Part shown: positions 24,025-33,582 of the stretch, piece after piece
Numbering within the stretch: the stretch's first letter is position 1
Layout: each line of letters starts with the position of its first letter
DNA from: Lysinibacillus sphaericus
GTDB taxonomy: Bacteria; Bacillota; Bacilli; Bacillales_A; Planococcaceae
DNA: 64,000 bases
Assembly: GCF_001629735.1 (NCBI RefSeq)
Contig: NZ_CP015224.1
Span: forward strand, 2,542,001 to 2,606,000
Direction of reading: 5' to 3'
The notes under the pieces: model-generated
Seen by the model: only the letters and a program-made list of their open reading frames with translations
Told to the model about the DNA's origin: nothing
Databases searched by the model: none
Position numbers and translations under genes: made by a program

Positions 24025-26619
24025 GCAATAGGTAAAACTTTGAAGTTATCTCCATCTTTTCCCCTGCTCCACACCCAACGTGCAGCTTTCACCGCATTAG
24101 GCGTTCCATCTTATCCTTTTAGACTAAAGCAACTAAATTACATTTCTTACGAAATTGGTTTAATTTCTCCAATTGTTTACCATCCAATTGGAGAAGGCTC
24201 TTATATCGTTCAATCGTTTCTGTTTCTGTAGCATGGATTAATTTGTGAACATTACTATGCACTATTACGAGATTCTTGAATTCATCTGAACCTCCCATAT
24301 AGCGAGGGATTCTGTGATGACAATGGACTTCTTCTGCTACTAAGAAGTCTCCTGTTATCGCACATTTCCCTGATTGCATGGAGTATCTTGAAATTCGATT
24401 ATCAGCGTACTCAAGGTTATCGTTATAGGAGATTGTTTTTAATAGTCTGTTTATTTCAATAGCTACATCGTTCTTTAGCTGTTTATGTAGCTTTAGTCTT
24501 CCTTCTTTCGTATAGTTGCATAAATCTTGACTAAAATTTGTACTGTTCACAGTTTTTATATCCGCTATGGGGAAAAGGTGAATATTTTCTATTTCAAATG
24601 TCTTGAAATTATTTTTGTTAAACCTTTTATATGTTTCTGAGGGTTTAATAGGTATCCCGTAATTCCCAATAGATTTGAGTCGATTGTATAAAGTTCGAGA
24701 AAGCCGATAGGCTATTTCAGAGAAGTCAGTGTTCACATGCGTTGCTATCTTGTAGTAGTTTTTGATTCCAAGAACATATGCGTTATAATTCATAGCCATT
24801 TTAGCTGTCGGATTTTTTTTGATTTCATGAATTAACTTTCTGGCTTTTTGCAGAATTGTTTTCACTTTATCATCCATAACGTGTGTATTGGCTACATATC
24901 TCTTTCCTTTTTTGATTACTTTGAGTGAGAATCCGAGAAATTCGGATGCTCTTTTACGCAAGTTTGTAATCTTCGATTTTTCGTTAGATATGTCAAGATT
25001 TAAGTGATTCTTGAGGTAGCCCTTAACTGCGTGATAAAGTTTAATGGCGTTTTTATGGGACTTTGTAAATATCTTAAAGTCATCTGCATATCTCACGATA
25101 TACATTTCCTTTAAGGTGGTTGTTCTCTTTATCATTAAAACTTTGTTTTTTCTTTCTTTATAGTTGAATTTAGTTTTCATGTTTTCCCATTGATTGCTTA
25201 TCCACCAATCCAAATCGTTCAATACAATATTGGATAGAAGAGGTGAGAGAATCCCTCCTTGCGGAGTTCCTTTGGTTGGGATACCTATACCTTTTATAGG
25301 GGCTTTTAGCATTTTTGATACTACACTTAATACCCTTTTGTCACAAATTCCTATACTGTACATTTGTTTCAGCAGTTTTGAGTGACTGACATTATCAAAG
25401 AAGCCTTGTATATCTATGTCTACTACATGTTGATTTAATGCAATATTAGCAAGGAATTGGCATCTCCCCATTGCATGATGAGTTGACCTATTTGGTCTAA
25501 AACCATATGAATGGTTGTAAAATCTAGCTTCACAGATTGGTTCTAGTATTTGTTTAAACATTTGTTGTATAAGTCTATCTCTCATGGTCGGAATCCCTAG
25601 TGGTCTAGTTTTCCCATTTGGTTTTGGTATCTCTACCCTTCTGACCGTTTGAGGTTTGTAGTTCTTTAATGTTGCTCTTATTTCGTCCACAAATGTTTCT
25701 ACATCTTCTATTTTATATTGCTCTATGGTGATACCATCTGTACCAGCAGTTTTTGAACCTGTGTTAGCCTTAATATTCCGATAAGCTAGTAGAATATTAT
25801 TTTTAGATATGATATGTTCGTATAAATTTAAACCTTTAGTTGCATTATTCTTACTTCTTTCGTAAAGGTCGTCAAATATACTTTGCATATCATAATATTC
25901 TGCATGTCGTAGTGTTGTACTCACCGATGGTGTGTTACCCCTTTCATAAGAAAAGTCCCATCATCTTACTCGACCTTGTGAGTTTCATTTAGTTGATTTA
26001 GTTTTCAAAGAACAAGACTTGGGGTTATCCCTCTGCGGTCGTTACTCGCTTCATTGGTACTGTACCCCTACTTTCACAAGGATAAAGAAATTTCGGCATA
26101 TACCTTATGTCCACCATCCCGATAATAGTCGTTAAATGGATGTTCCTTGCTTACAACGTTCCGATTAACCTAGCTTTCCATATATATCCTTAGGTGCTTG
26201 CTATAAGCCTGTTAAACTATATTCTCCTTGTCGAATATCCCGAAGTTCATATTCAGCAATCTTACTTTTCGGTGTTTAACTCTGAATAAACCAGACTATG
26301 TTTTTCAATCATAGTAATTGTCTAGACCCTTACATTCGCAAGTTTGTCAGCCCTGAAGGGCATTCTCACCATAGACATTTTGTAGCATCCCGACCTATCG
26401 AGAACCATATCCTTTCTTAGCGACTTAGGTACTTTTCAGCCGACTTCACCTAGCTTCATACATGTCTTGTCTATTACCATTTCATGCATGTAGGAGTATC
26501 AGATAATTCGTTTCAGCTCAACATGACGGCTTTCATTCCGAATTTTGGTTAATCAGTTGTGACTGTAGTGACAGCCCTCCCATTTCATGTATATACATTT
26601 ATAGGGAAACGTTTCGCAC
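24025..26619 (-). mobile_element. Group II intron with maturase gene
   Basis: On the minus strand the presumed 5' end is GTGCGAAAC at 26619, matching the GTGYG start of group II introns; about 690 bases of non-coding RNA (domains I-III) precede the reverse-transcriptase gene. After the gene, a domain V-like hairpin is seen at about 24105-24072 (GCGGTGAAAGCTGC with the ACG bulge), then a domain VI-like stem with an unpaired A, ending near 24025. The 3' exon begins with an AAGCCAATTGGCTT palindrome. Exact ends are estimates. It is inserted within prophage/integrase debris. Confidence 0.8.
24119..25924 (-). CDS. ltrA: Group II intron reverse transcriptase/maturase with HNH endonuclease
   Basis: A 601-aa intron-encoded protein. 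The RT domain contains PLGIPTMRDRLIQQ near residue 115, GFRPNRSTHHAM, the TPQGGILSPLLSNI motif and the catalytic YADD near residue 280. The maturase (X) domain follows, and the C-terminus has an HNH endonuclease with CAITG, HCHHRIPRYMGG and NLVIVHSNVHKLIH. All key residues are present and no frameshift is seen, so it may be active in splicing and retrohoming. It is encoded inside the intron, in the domain IV position. Confidence 0.95.
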   Translation of the reverse strand: MSTTLRHAEYYDMQSIFDDLYERSKNNATKGLNLYEHIISKNNILLAYRNIKANTGSKTAGTDGITIEQYKIEDVETFVDEIRATLKNYKPQTVRRVEIPKPNGKTRPLGIPTMRDRLIQQMFKQILEPICEARFYNHSYGFRPNRSTHHAMGRCQFLANIALNQHVVDIDIQGFFDNVSHSKLLKQMYSIGICDKRVLSVVSKMLKAPIKGIGIPTKGTPQGGILSPLLSNIVLNDLDWWISNQWENMKTKFNYKERKNKVLMIKRTTTLKEMYIVRYADDFKIFTKSHKNAIKLYHAVKGYLKNHLNLDISNEKSKITNLRKRASEFLGFSLKVIKKGKRYVANTHVMDDKVKTILQKARKLIHEIKKNPTAKMAMNYNAYVLGIKNYYKIATHVNTDFSEIAYRLSRTLYNRLKSIGNYGIPIKPSETYKRFNKNNFKTFEIENIHLFPIADIKTVNSTNFSQDLCNYTKEGRLKLHKQLKNDVAIEINRLLKTISYNDNLEYADNRISRYSMQSGKCAITGDFLVAEEVHCHHRIPRYMGGSDEFKNLVIVHSNVHKLIHATETETIERYKSLLQLDGKQLEKLNQFRKKCNLVALV

Positions 26620-26644
26620 ACTGAACATTTTCTTTCAATCATCC

Positions 26645-27031
26645 ATGTCATTAAAAAATGAACAATCCGAAAGAAAAACATCTATAAATAAGAAAGTTAT
26701 GAATGAATTTAAGAAACTAATATTGGCGGTACCTGAAAATGAAAACAACTTGGTTTTCTATAGACAATCTTCCATAAAAACAGTAAAAAATGAAGGAGCT
26801 AATAAATTATTATGAAAAACATTAGATGCATTAGGAATCGAACATATCTCCATTCATGGTTTACGACACACGCATGCCAGTGCCTTAATCTATAAAGGAG
26901 CTAATAATCATTCTGTTTCTAAATGATTAGGACATTCAGATATTCAAACAACCCTTGATCACTATTCGCATGTATTAAAGGAAATGGAAGAACGGGATGA
27001 AGAAATAGCGATTAATGTTTATTCATCTTAA
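26645..27031 (+). pseudogene. Tyrosine recombinase (phage integrase) C-terminal remnant
   Basis: The frame gives the catalytic part of a lambda-type integrase: HGLRHTHASALIYKGA (R-H-x-x-H box), LGHSDIQTTLDHYSHVL with the nucleophilic Tyr, and the end AINVYSS. Two in-frame TGA codons (26813-26815 and 26924-26926) interrupt it; both fit CGA (Arg) to TGA transitions. The N-terminal half is missing, separated by the intron insertion. It lies just beside the 3' end of tRNA-Arg, the usual place for an integrase of a tRNA-targeting element. Confidence 0.85.
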
Positions 27032-27125
27032 TTTCTTTGTTCACCATGTTTACATTTTGTTTACCTAATTTATTTTTTATATGTCATTCAATGCGATTCT
27101 TAAAAATATCAATATAAACAAAAAA

Positions 27126-27165
27126 CGCTCAAAACCCAGTGTTCGTAAGGTTTCAAGCGCTTTTC
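27126..27165 (+). terminator. Terminator after the integrase remnant
   Basis: CGCTCAAAACC and GGTTTCAAGCG can pair (one mismatch/bulge), with a loop of about 12 bases and TTTTCAATTT after it. Confidence 0.5.
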
Positions 27166-27201
27166 AATTTGGTTAAAAATTAACCATTGATTTGTTATTG
27201 A

Positions 27202-27275
<74 letters not shown>

Positions 27276-27498
27276 ATGATGTCGTTTCTTATGTATTCCA
27301 TAGGAAGGACAATATTTATTATATGTATTTTATGGCGTAATGTCAACAATAATTTTACTATGTAGGCAAGGTTTCCCTCATCTATGTTTTATCATATGTT
27401 TTCGCCATATAGATTATACCACGTCTTTGCCTTATCGATAGCAAGAACATAAAAATTTTTGTTAGAATATTGGCTAGAAATCAATAGGAGGTATATAG

Positions 27499-28245
27499 AT
27501 GTTTAAGGATTCTGTTGTAGTTGTTACTGGTGGTGCACAAGGGATTGGTAAGGGGATTGTGCTAGCATATGCACGACAGGGTGCGAATGTGGTGATTGCT
27601 GATATCAATAAGGGCTTAGGTGAGCAATTAGAGAGAGAGTTGCTCGAGCAGGGCTTCTCTGTCATCTTTGTTCATACGGATGTGGCGAAGGAACAGGATA
27701 TTGTTTCATTAATGAAACAAGCAGTCGAACAGTATGGGTCGATTCATATATTAATTAATAATGCTGGAAAGTTACAACATACATCTCCTTATGATATTAC
27801 GTTGGAGGCATGGAATGATCTTTTGCAAACGAATTTAACGAGTGCCTTTTTCTGTGCAAGAGAGGCTGCGAAGGTGATGAGGCACAATGTCAAAGGTGGC
27901 TCGATTGTATCTCTAGCGTCTACACGGGCTGAGATGTCTGAGCCTTTTACTGAAGCCTATGCTGCTACAAAAGGAGGGATTGTGGCATTAACTCATGCTT
28001 TAGCACGATCGTTTGGTCCTGATCAGATCACTGTAAATTGTATTTCGCCCGGGTGGATTGAGACTGGCAATTATGAGGAGCTTCGTCCGATAGATCATGC
28101 GCAGCATTTGTCAGGGAGAGTGGGTGTACCGGAGGATATTGCTCAAGCATGTCTCTATTTAACAAATCCGCTGAATGATTTCGTTACAGGTATTAATTTA
28201 ACAGTCGACGGTGGGATGACAAAGAAAATGATGTACGAGGATTAA
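27499..28245 (+). CDS. SDR-family oxidoreductase
   Basis: A 248-aa classical short-chain dehydrogenase: cofactor site VVTGGAQGIGKGI (residues 7-19), NNAG near residue 89, catalytic Ser and YAATK (Tyr-x-x-x-Lys) near 153, and the SPGWIETG loop. The Asp in VVIADINKG suggests preference for NAD over NADP. Substrate is not evident; relatives act as 3-oxoacyl-ACP reductases or glucose/sugar-alcohol dehydrogenases. A GGAGGT ribosome site precedes the ATG. It is the first gene right of the tRNA and the accessory region. Confidence 0.92.
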   Translation: MFKDSVVVVTGGAQGIGKGIVLAYARQGANVVIADINKGLGEQLERELLEQGFSVIFVHTDVAKEQDIVSLMKQAVEQYGSIHILINNAGKLQHTSPYDITLEAWNDLLQTNLTSAFFCAREAAKVMRHNVKGGSIVSLASTRAEMSEPFTEAYAATKGGIVALTHALARSFGPDQITVNCISPGWIETGNYEELRPIDHAQHLSGRVGVPEDIAQACLYLTNPLNDFVTGINLTVDGGMTKKMMYED

Positions 28246-28319
28246 TGTCATACCTTCCCTTTGCCTTCATTGCTTTCATACAGAGAGCTGCTTAGGAGTA
28301 TGCTAATGTAGGAGAACAA

Positions 28320-28988
28320 ATGAAAAGGAGCGAGGTTTTGTACCCTTATTCAAGTAGGTTTTCATTAAGCCAGTTGTACCAATCACCCTCTACACAATAT
28401 ACAGCACCGATTCGTCATTTTTTACGTTCAACTGATCATCGACACTGCATTAGTAAAACTGAGGCAGATTATATGGCGATGAATCAATTACTATGGATGG
28501 AGCATGTGAATTGGACACGGATGACGATTATTAGCATCGTTTTCAATTTGCCAGATTTACCTTTTGTGCAGCAGCGTTTGTTAAGAAATGCGACTGATTT
28601 GGGCAATTGCCTTCGCCCTTTTTATGGCGACTCTATAGCAGATCGTTATGCGGCTTTAATTAAAGAGCATCTTGTTATTGCTGCTCAGTTAGTGACTGCT
28701 GCGACTAAAGGGGATACTGCCACGGCTGAGGCAAAAGAGAGAGATTGGTATCGTAATGCAGACGATATTGCACAATTTTTGCATACGATTAATCCATACT
28801 TAAGTATGGAGGCCGTACAAAAGATGTTTTATATGCATTTGTCTTTAACAAAAAACGAAGCTGTGACCATGATTCAAAAAAATTATCAAGCCGACGTGGA
28901 CATATTTGATGAAATAGAGGCAGAGGCGCTTGCCATGTCAGATATGATAGCGGGCGCTATCGTCATGCAATTTTGTTATCTCTTTTAA
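28320..28988 (+). CDS. Helical protein of unknown function (often mislabelled acetylglutamate kinase)
   Basis: A 222-aa, mostly helical protein with LLWMEHVNWTRMTIISIVFN (residues 58-77), FYGDSIADRYAALIKEHLVI and KERDWYRNADDIAQFLHTIN, a pattern known from a family widespread in bacilli. Members have been labelled acetylglutamate kinase in some genomes, but no amino-acid kinase motif is present here. His and Glu residues in the first helices may bind metal. The first 50 residues look variable. Function unknown. Confidence 0.75.
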   Translation: MKRSEVLYPYSSRFSLSQLYQSPSTQYTAPIRHFLRSTDHRHCISKTEADYMAMNQLLWMEHVNWTRMTIISIVFNLPDLPFVQQRLLRNATDLGNCLRPFYGDSIADRYAALIKEHLVIAAQLVTAATKGDTATAEAKERDWYRNADDIAQFLHTINPYLSMEAVQKMFYMHLSLTKNEAVTMIQKNYQADVDIFDEIEAEALAMSDMIAGAIVMQFCYLF

Positions 28989-29012
28989 TGCTCTCACTTA
29001 CAATATTTTTTA

Positions 29013-29675
29013 TCATTCAATCACTGGAAGAAAAATCGTTGTCTCCTTTTTCTTTGCATAATGCGCAATGGGTTGAATTCCCTGAAAGGTTCCCTTCATA
29101 AAAGAAGCTAACGTATTACTTTGAATTTTCACATCAGCCTGTTGTAAATCCCACGGTGTATGTTGAATATCAATACGAAATAATGTATGGTTCCATTTTA
29201 CCCATGAATGATAACGTTCGACTAGCCATTGATCAAAATTAGTTTGAGTGTTATCCCCTATTGTATAGGACACCCTTAATCTTTCGTCCAACGTTTTGTA
29301 ATAGCTGGTATAGGTATTGTCATTGTTCCTTTGCGTTCCTATAATTTTTGAGTATCGATATGGTAAACTGCCCAATGCTGTTATTTTTGAGAAGATAAAA
29401 TTGGTCACATCTAAATGAAAAAAATAGATGCCTTTCTTGCCCTCATACTCAATATATGTTCGTACGTTCAATTGTAAGGAGGTATTCAAGCCCGGAATAG
29501 GTGGCAGAAATCGCAAGCGATGCCCATGCACTTTAAAAAGAACCGCACTCACCCAGGCATCATGTGCAAATAAATCTAGCTCTACTTCTGGAGGTAAATG
29601 CTTTTCTAATTCTAGGGGTGATACCGGCCAATGTAAAAATAGTACATCCTGCCATGTCTGTGCTATCATCCACAT
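29013..29675 (-). CDS. YqjF-like DUF2071 protein
   Basis: A 220-aa protein from ATG 29675, selected because AGAAAGGAG lies 8 bases ahead; the open frame begins eight codons earlier. Motifs MIAQTWQDVLFLHWPVSP at the start, LPPEVELDLFAHDAWVSAV near 30-48 and LNVRTYIEYEGKKGIYFFHL match the DUF2071/YqjF family of bacilli. The reaction is not known. No membrane segment. It is convergent with the plus-strand gene ending at 28988. Confidence 0.85.
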   Translation of the reverse strand: MWMIAQTWQDVLFLHWPVSPLELEKHLPPEVELDLFAHDAWVSAVLFKVHGHRLRFLPPIPGLNTSLQLNVRTYIEYEGKKGIYFFHLDVTNFIFSKITALGSLPYRYSKIIGTQRNNDNTYTSYYKTLDERLRVSYTIGDNTQTNFDQWLVERYHSWVKWNHTLFRIDIQHTPWDLQQADVKIQSNTLASFMKGTFQGIQPIAHYAKKKETTIFLPVIE

Positions 29676-29734
29676 AGTAAAACTCCTTTCTACCCTCATT
29701 TTTTCCTAGAAAGGAGTTATTCAAACCATAAAGG

Positions 29735-29899
29735 CTATTTTTGTTCCTGCTCTGTCGTTTCTATTTCTACATAGCGATAATATAGATTTCGTAATTCAGA
29801 TTCTTTAAATAAACCTAAATGACTTTTAAGTTGTGGATGTACTAGAATGCCATATGCTCGTAACTCTTTTACAAACCAACCTTTTGAATATTTGTGCAT
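29735..29899 (-). CDS. Small DUF2639-like protein (YflJ-like)
   Basis: A 54-aa protein (57 aa if the ATG at 29908 is used). AAAGGGGA is spaced correctly for the ATG at 29899, so MHKYSKGWFVKELRAYGI is preferred as N-terminus. The SKGWFVKELRAYGI segment resembles the short DUF2639 proteins found in Bacillus. The rest (HLGLFKESELRNLYY) is charged. Function unknown. Confidence 0.65.
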   Translation of the reverse strand: MHKYSKGWFVKELRAYGILVHPQLKSHLGLFKESELRNLYYRYVEIETTEQEQK

Positions 29900-29978
29900 C
29901 GAATCCATTCCCCTTTACCTTTATTCATACATAGGGTATGCGCCTGGTTTGGGTATGGTGTCATGGCATAATAAAAAA

Positions 29979-30001
29979 ACGAGAGGAGCATTCCCTCTCG
30001 T
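29979..30001 (-). terminator. Terminator of selO
   Basis: ACGAGAGG/CCTCTCGT stem with a short loop, followed on the minus strand by a run of seven T; it lies directly after the selO stop. Confidence 0.85.
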
Positions 30002-30008
30002 TGTCTTC

Positions 30009-31469
30009 TTATGTGCCGCAAAAAGTACGGTATGGTTGACTAGACGTCTCTGGTAATGAAGCATATTCCTGTTGTTCATTTGTGTGGGCAAAGGGCTGGG
30101 ACAGGGCTGTTACTAATTTATTCATCACACTAAAGTCTTCCCTCTCTACAGCCGCTTCCAATGCCTCCTCTACCCTATGATTACGTGCAATAACAGCAGG
30201 ATTATGCTGGCGCATCAATTGTTGGGACATGTCTTTTGTTTGTGGCTGTCTCGCTAATCGTGCGAGCCATTTTTGATGCCACTCTTTAAATGCTGAAGTC
30301 CGCCATAATGAGGTTTTGTCGATATGGTCAAAACTTAGGGCGATAAACGTATTTGTATAGTCTGCTTTGTCTTGTTGCATAAGCTGCAGAAGTTCTTCTA
30401 TAAGCTTCATATCGTCTTGCTCTTCATCAAATAATCCTAATTTTGCTCGCATTCCTTTTAGCCAGTTTTGAACGTACAACTGAGGGTATTGTTCTAGGGC
30501 AGCTTGAGCAAGTTCAATGGCCTGCTCTTGATTTTCATGAATTAAAGGAAGTAACGCCTCTGCCAACCGTGTTAAGTTCCAGCCCCCCATGCTTGGCTGG
30601 TTACCATATGCATAACGTCCTTGTCGGTCAATGGAACTGAACACGGTTGCTGGGTCGTAGGCATCCATAAACGCACATGGTCCATAATCAATGGTTTCCC
30701 CACTAATGGTCATGTTATCTGTGTTCATGACCCCATGAATAAAGCCCACTAACTGCCACTTTGCTATAAGGGATGCTTGTTTTTTTATGACTTCCTGTAG
30801 TAAATAAAGATAGGGATTTGTGTCCCCAAGATAATTGGGGAAATGTCGTTCTAATGTATAATCTGCTAAGGTCTGGAGCTCCTCGTCTGTTCCCCATTGT
30901 GCAGCATATTGAAAGGTCCCTACTCGTAAATGACTGCTGGCAATTCTCGTAAGGATAGCACCAGGTAGGTCAGTTTCACGGATAATCGTATCACCTGTGC
31001 TCACTACCGCTAAACTTCGAGAAGTAGGAATCCCCAACCCAAACATCGCTTCACTAATAATGTACTCCCTAAGCATAGGTCCTAATGCGGCTCTTCCATC
31101 CCCACCACGGGAATAAGGTGTTCTTCCAGATCCTTTTAACGCGATATCCATGCGTTCGTTTGAGGGTGTTATTTGTTCACCATATAAAAGGGCCCTTCCA
31201 TCGCCTAACATATTAAAATGCCCAAACTGGTGACCTGCATACGCTTGCGCAATAGGATTACTACCACTAGGTGCTTTATTACCCGCTAATACAGCTATGC
31301 CCTCTTCGTTTTTTAAAGCTTGACTATTTAATCCCAATGACGCAACAACCGTTTCATTTAACAGGACTAATTTAGGTGAAGGAACGGGGTTTAATGTCAT
31401 TTCGGAATAAAAAATACTTGGTAATTGTACATAACTATTGTCTAAATTCCAGCCAATTGTCTTTTCCAT
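30009..31469 (-). CDS. selO: SelO family protein AMPylase (YdiU)
   Basis: A 486-aa protein from ATG 31469 behind AAAGGAGAAAAT. It shows the SelO pseudokinase core: [16 protein letters not shown] [26 protein letters not shown] near residue 110-130, [20 protein letters not shown] near 250-270, and the C-terminal YRTFCGT. SelO transfers AMP to Ser/Thr/Tyr of target proteins and is linked to oxidative-stress responses. In many homologues the Cys near the C-terminus is conserved (selenocysteine in animals). It is monocistronic. Confidence 0.93.
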   Translation of the reverse strand: MEKTIGWNLDNSYVQLPSIFYSEMTLNPVPSPKLVLLNETVVASLGLNSQALKNEEGIAVLAGNKAPSGSNPIAQAYAGHQFGHFNMLGDGRALLYGEQITPSNERMDIALKGSGRTPYSRGGDGRAALGPMLREYIISEAMFGLGIPTSRSLAVVSTGDTIIRETDLPGAILTRIASSHLRVGTFQYAAQWGTDEELQTLADYTLERHFPNYLGDTNPYLYLLQEVIKKQASLIAKWQLVGFIHGVMNTDNMTISGETIDYGPCAFMDAYDPATVFSSIDRQGRYAYGNQPSMGGWNLTRLAEALLPLIHENQEQAIELAQAALEQYPQLYVQNWLKGMRAKLGLFDEEQDDMKLIEELLQLMQQDKADYTNTFIALSFDHIDKTSLWRTSAFKEWHQKWLARLARQPQTKDMSQQLMRQHNPAVIARNHRVEEALEAAVEREDFSVMNKLVTALSQPFAHTNEQQEYASLPETSSQPYRTFCGT

Positions 31470-31546
31470 ATTTTCTCCTTTGTTACCTTTTCCTTTTATT
31501 TTTTCTATTTCAACATCATTCATTCCTAGTCAATTTTACCATCCAA

Positions 31547-31588
31547 CCTAAAAATCCGCTTACTTTAAGAGTAAGGCGGATTTTTAGG
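31547..31588. terminator. Strong terminator after ysnB
   Basis: CCTAAAAATCCGC-TTACT pairs with AGTAAG-GCGGATTTTTAGG in a stem of about 18 bp with one bulge. It ends the racE-rph-rdgB-ysnB transcript and insulates selO. Confidence 0.8.
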
Positions 31589-31593
31589 TCGTA

Positions 31594-32097
31594 TTAATTT
31601 CGTTGGAAAGTATGACGTGACATACACTGCTGATCATCCGTCCAAAATTCCACTGTAAAAGTCGAATCTTCTATTTTTAGCATAGCAAAGCTTTTTTCTT
31701 TGCGACCCCGAGGCTTTAGTAGGCTTCCTGGATTGATAAATAAAATATTATCCAACATTTCAGCACCGAGAATATGAGAGTGCCCAAAACAAACAATTTG
31801 GGCATTCAATTCTTTTGCACGATAGGCTAATGACAACATGGAACTTTTTACATTAAATAAATGGCCATGAGTCACCAAAATTTTTACATCCTCGATCGTA
31901 AAAAATTCTTCCTCAGGAAAAGCTTCCTCCCGATCACAGTTCCCTCGTACTTTTTTCATTCCCTTTAATGCATCATGCACATAAGGAAGCTCACTATCTC
32001 CACAATGTATCCGAACATCTATTTCAGGATAAAAATTTCTGACCTTGTCGATCACATGACTGTCGCCATGTGTATCGCTCATGATTAGTATTTCCAT
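31594..32097 (-). CDS. ysnB: YfcE/MJ0936-type phosphodiesterase
   Basis: A 167-aa metallophosphoesterase starting at ATG 32097 (AGAGGTGG site). Metal-binding motifs MSDTHGDSH (residues 6-14), HCGDSE, GNCD and THGH/GHSH are all present, as in the small MJ0936/YfcE family. It probably hydrolyses phosphodiesters; the physiological substrate is unknown. It is the last gene of the rph-rdgB-ysnB cluster, as in B. subtilis. Confidence 0.92.
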   Translation of the reverse strand: MEILIMSDTHGDSHVIDKVRNFYPEIDVRIHCGDSELPYVHDALKGMKKVRGNCDREEAFPEEEFFTIEDVKILVTHGHLFNVKSSMLSLAYRAKELNAQIVCFGHSHILGAEMLDNILFINPGSLLKPRGRKEKSFAMLKIEDSTFTVEFWTDDQQCMSRHTFQRN

Positions 32098-32109
32098 GTA
32101 TACCACCTC

Positions 32110-32703
32110 TTATTTCATAAGATTCGGCAATTGCTCCTTCAGCTTACGAATAGCATTACCTCGGTGAGAAATGGCGCCCTTTTCTTCTGGCGTAAGCTCA
32201 GCCATCATACGATTTAGACTTGGGACAAAGAAAATGGGATCATAGCCAAACCCATTCGTGCCACGTTTTTCATGTGCAATGACGCCCTCGCATGTGCCAA
32301 ATACTGTTGTCGTGTTAAAATCTGGACCTGCAATGGCAATACAGCAGCAGAATCGAGCTGTACGTTTGTCATCTTCAACACCTTGTAGATTTTCTAACAG
32401 CTTCACCATATTAGCCTCATCATCATGATCACCAGCGTAACGCGCAGAGTAGACCCCTGGCTCACCATTTAATGCATCCACTGCTAAACCACTATCGTCA
32501 GCAATAACAATGGTGCCAAGATTTTTCGCTAAGGCTTCTGCCTTTAAGATTGCATTTTCTTCAAATGTTGTACCTGTTTCCTCTATTTCCATATCTGGTG
32601 CTACTTCAAACATTGTGACAACTTCATAACCCAGTGGGCCAAATAATGCTTCGAAATCTTTTGCTTTCCCTTTATTTTTGGTTGCAATGACTACCTGTTT
32701 CAT
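32110..32703 (-). CDS. rdgB: XTP/dITP diphosphatase (RdgB/HAM1)
   Basis: A 197-aa protein from ATG 32703 (GGAGGG site, overlapping the rph stop). It begins with VVIATKNKGKAKDFEALF, and contains ADDSGLAVDALNGEPGVYSA and GTNGFGYDPIFF, the nucleotide- and metal-binding motifs of the HAM1 family. It removes non-canonical purine triphosphates (ITP, XTP and deoxy forms) from the pool. It is coupled to rph. Confidence 0.96.
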   Translation of the reverse strand: MKQVVIATKNKGKAKDFEALFGPLGYEVVTMFEVAPDMEIEETGTTFEENAILKAEALAKNLGTIVIADDSGLAVDALNGEPGVYSARYAGDHDDEANMVKLLENLQGVEDDKRTARFCCCIAIAGPDFNTTTVFGTCEGVIAHEKRGTNGFGYDPIFFVPSLNRMMAELTPEEKGAISHRGNAIRKLKEQLPNLMK

Positions 32704-32704
32704 A

Positions 32705-33451
32705 TTATTTCCCTCCGACCATGTTTGCTTGTTCAGCAAGCGCTGTTTTTTGGAGCTCAACTAATTGCTGGATGCCTTTTTCACCTAAAGCTAATAATTC
32801 ATTCAATTCTTCCCGAGAGAATGTTGCTTCCTCGCCAGTGCCTTGTAATTCTACAAAGCGACCTGCACCTGTCATAACAATATTCATATCAACAGCAGCA
32901 GCCACATCTTCTACATAATTTAAATCTAAAACGGCACCTTGCTCTTCTACAATCCCTACACTAGTTGCGGCTAAAAAATCTGTTACAGGGAACTTAACGA
33001 ACGGCTTTTCCTCTGCAAATTTAGCAATTGCCTGTGTCATTGCTACAAATGCTCCCGTAATGGAGGCTGTACGAGTGCCACCATCTGCTTGAATCACATC
33101 ACAATCGATCCATACTGTACGCTCTCCTAGTGCCTCTAAATCGACCACAGCACGTAATGCACGCCCAATTAATCGTTGAATTTCCATCGTCCGTCCATTA
33201 ACCTTCCCACGAGATGATTCACGTGGTGTACGTTGAGCGGTTGCACGAGGTAGCATCGAATATTCTGCTGTGATCCAGCCTTTCCCTTGCCCACGTAAAA
33301 AGCCAGGAACTTTATCTTCAATTGTTGCTGTACAAATTACTTTTGTATTTCCTACTTGAATTAAAACCGAGCCTTCTGGGTGTATTAGGTATTCACTATC
33401 CATTTTTACAGATCGCAGTTCATCTGCCATTCTTCCATCAAATCTTGTCAT
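32705..33451 (-). CDS. rph: Ribonuclease PH
   Basis: A 248-aa phosphorolytic 3'-5' exoribonuclease that trims tRNA 3' ends. The start is ATG 33451 after AGGAGGAACAA; the open frame upstream is longer but includes the promoter. Motifs [40 protein letters not shown] and [20 protein letters not shown] are the phosphate- and RNA-binding signatures. It overlaps rdgB by the translational stop/start region. Confidence 0.97.
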   Translation of the reverse strand: MTRFDGRMADELRSVKMDSEYLIHPEGSVLIQVGNTKVICTATIEDKVPGFLRGQGKGWITAEYSMLPRATAQRTPRESSRGKVNGRTMEIQRLIGRALRAVVDLEALGERTVWIDCDVIQADGGTRTASITGAFVAMTQAIAKFAEEKPFVKFPVTDFLAATSVGIVEEQGAVLDLNYVEDVAAAVDMNIVMTGAGRFVELQGTGEEATFSREELNELLALGEKGIQQLVELQKTALAEQANMVGGK

Positions 33452-33552
33452 ATTTATTGTTCCTCCTAAAAACTTTCGCGCCCTCATCTTATCATAATTT
33501 ATTTCTTCAAAAAAGTACTCAACGTTTATGTAAAATGCTGAAAACGGCAAAA

Positions 33553-33580
33553 ATCAGCCTAGCCCATTGCTAAGCTGATT
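33553..33580. terminator. Terminator between racE and rph
   Basis: AAATCAGC-TAGC pairs with GCTA-GCTGATT; T-rich tails on both sides. It follows the racE stop immediately. Confidence 0.8.
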
Positions 33581-33582
33581 TT

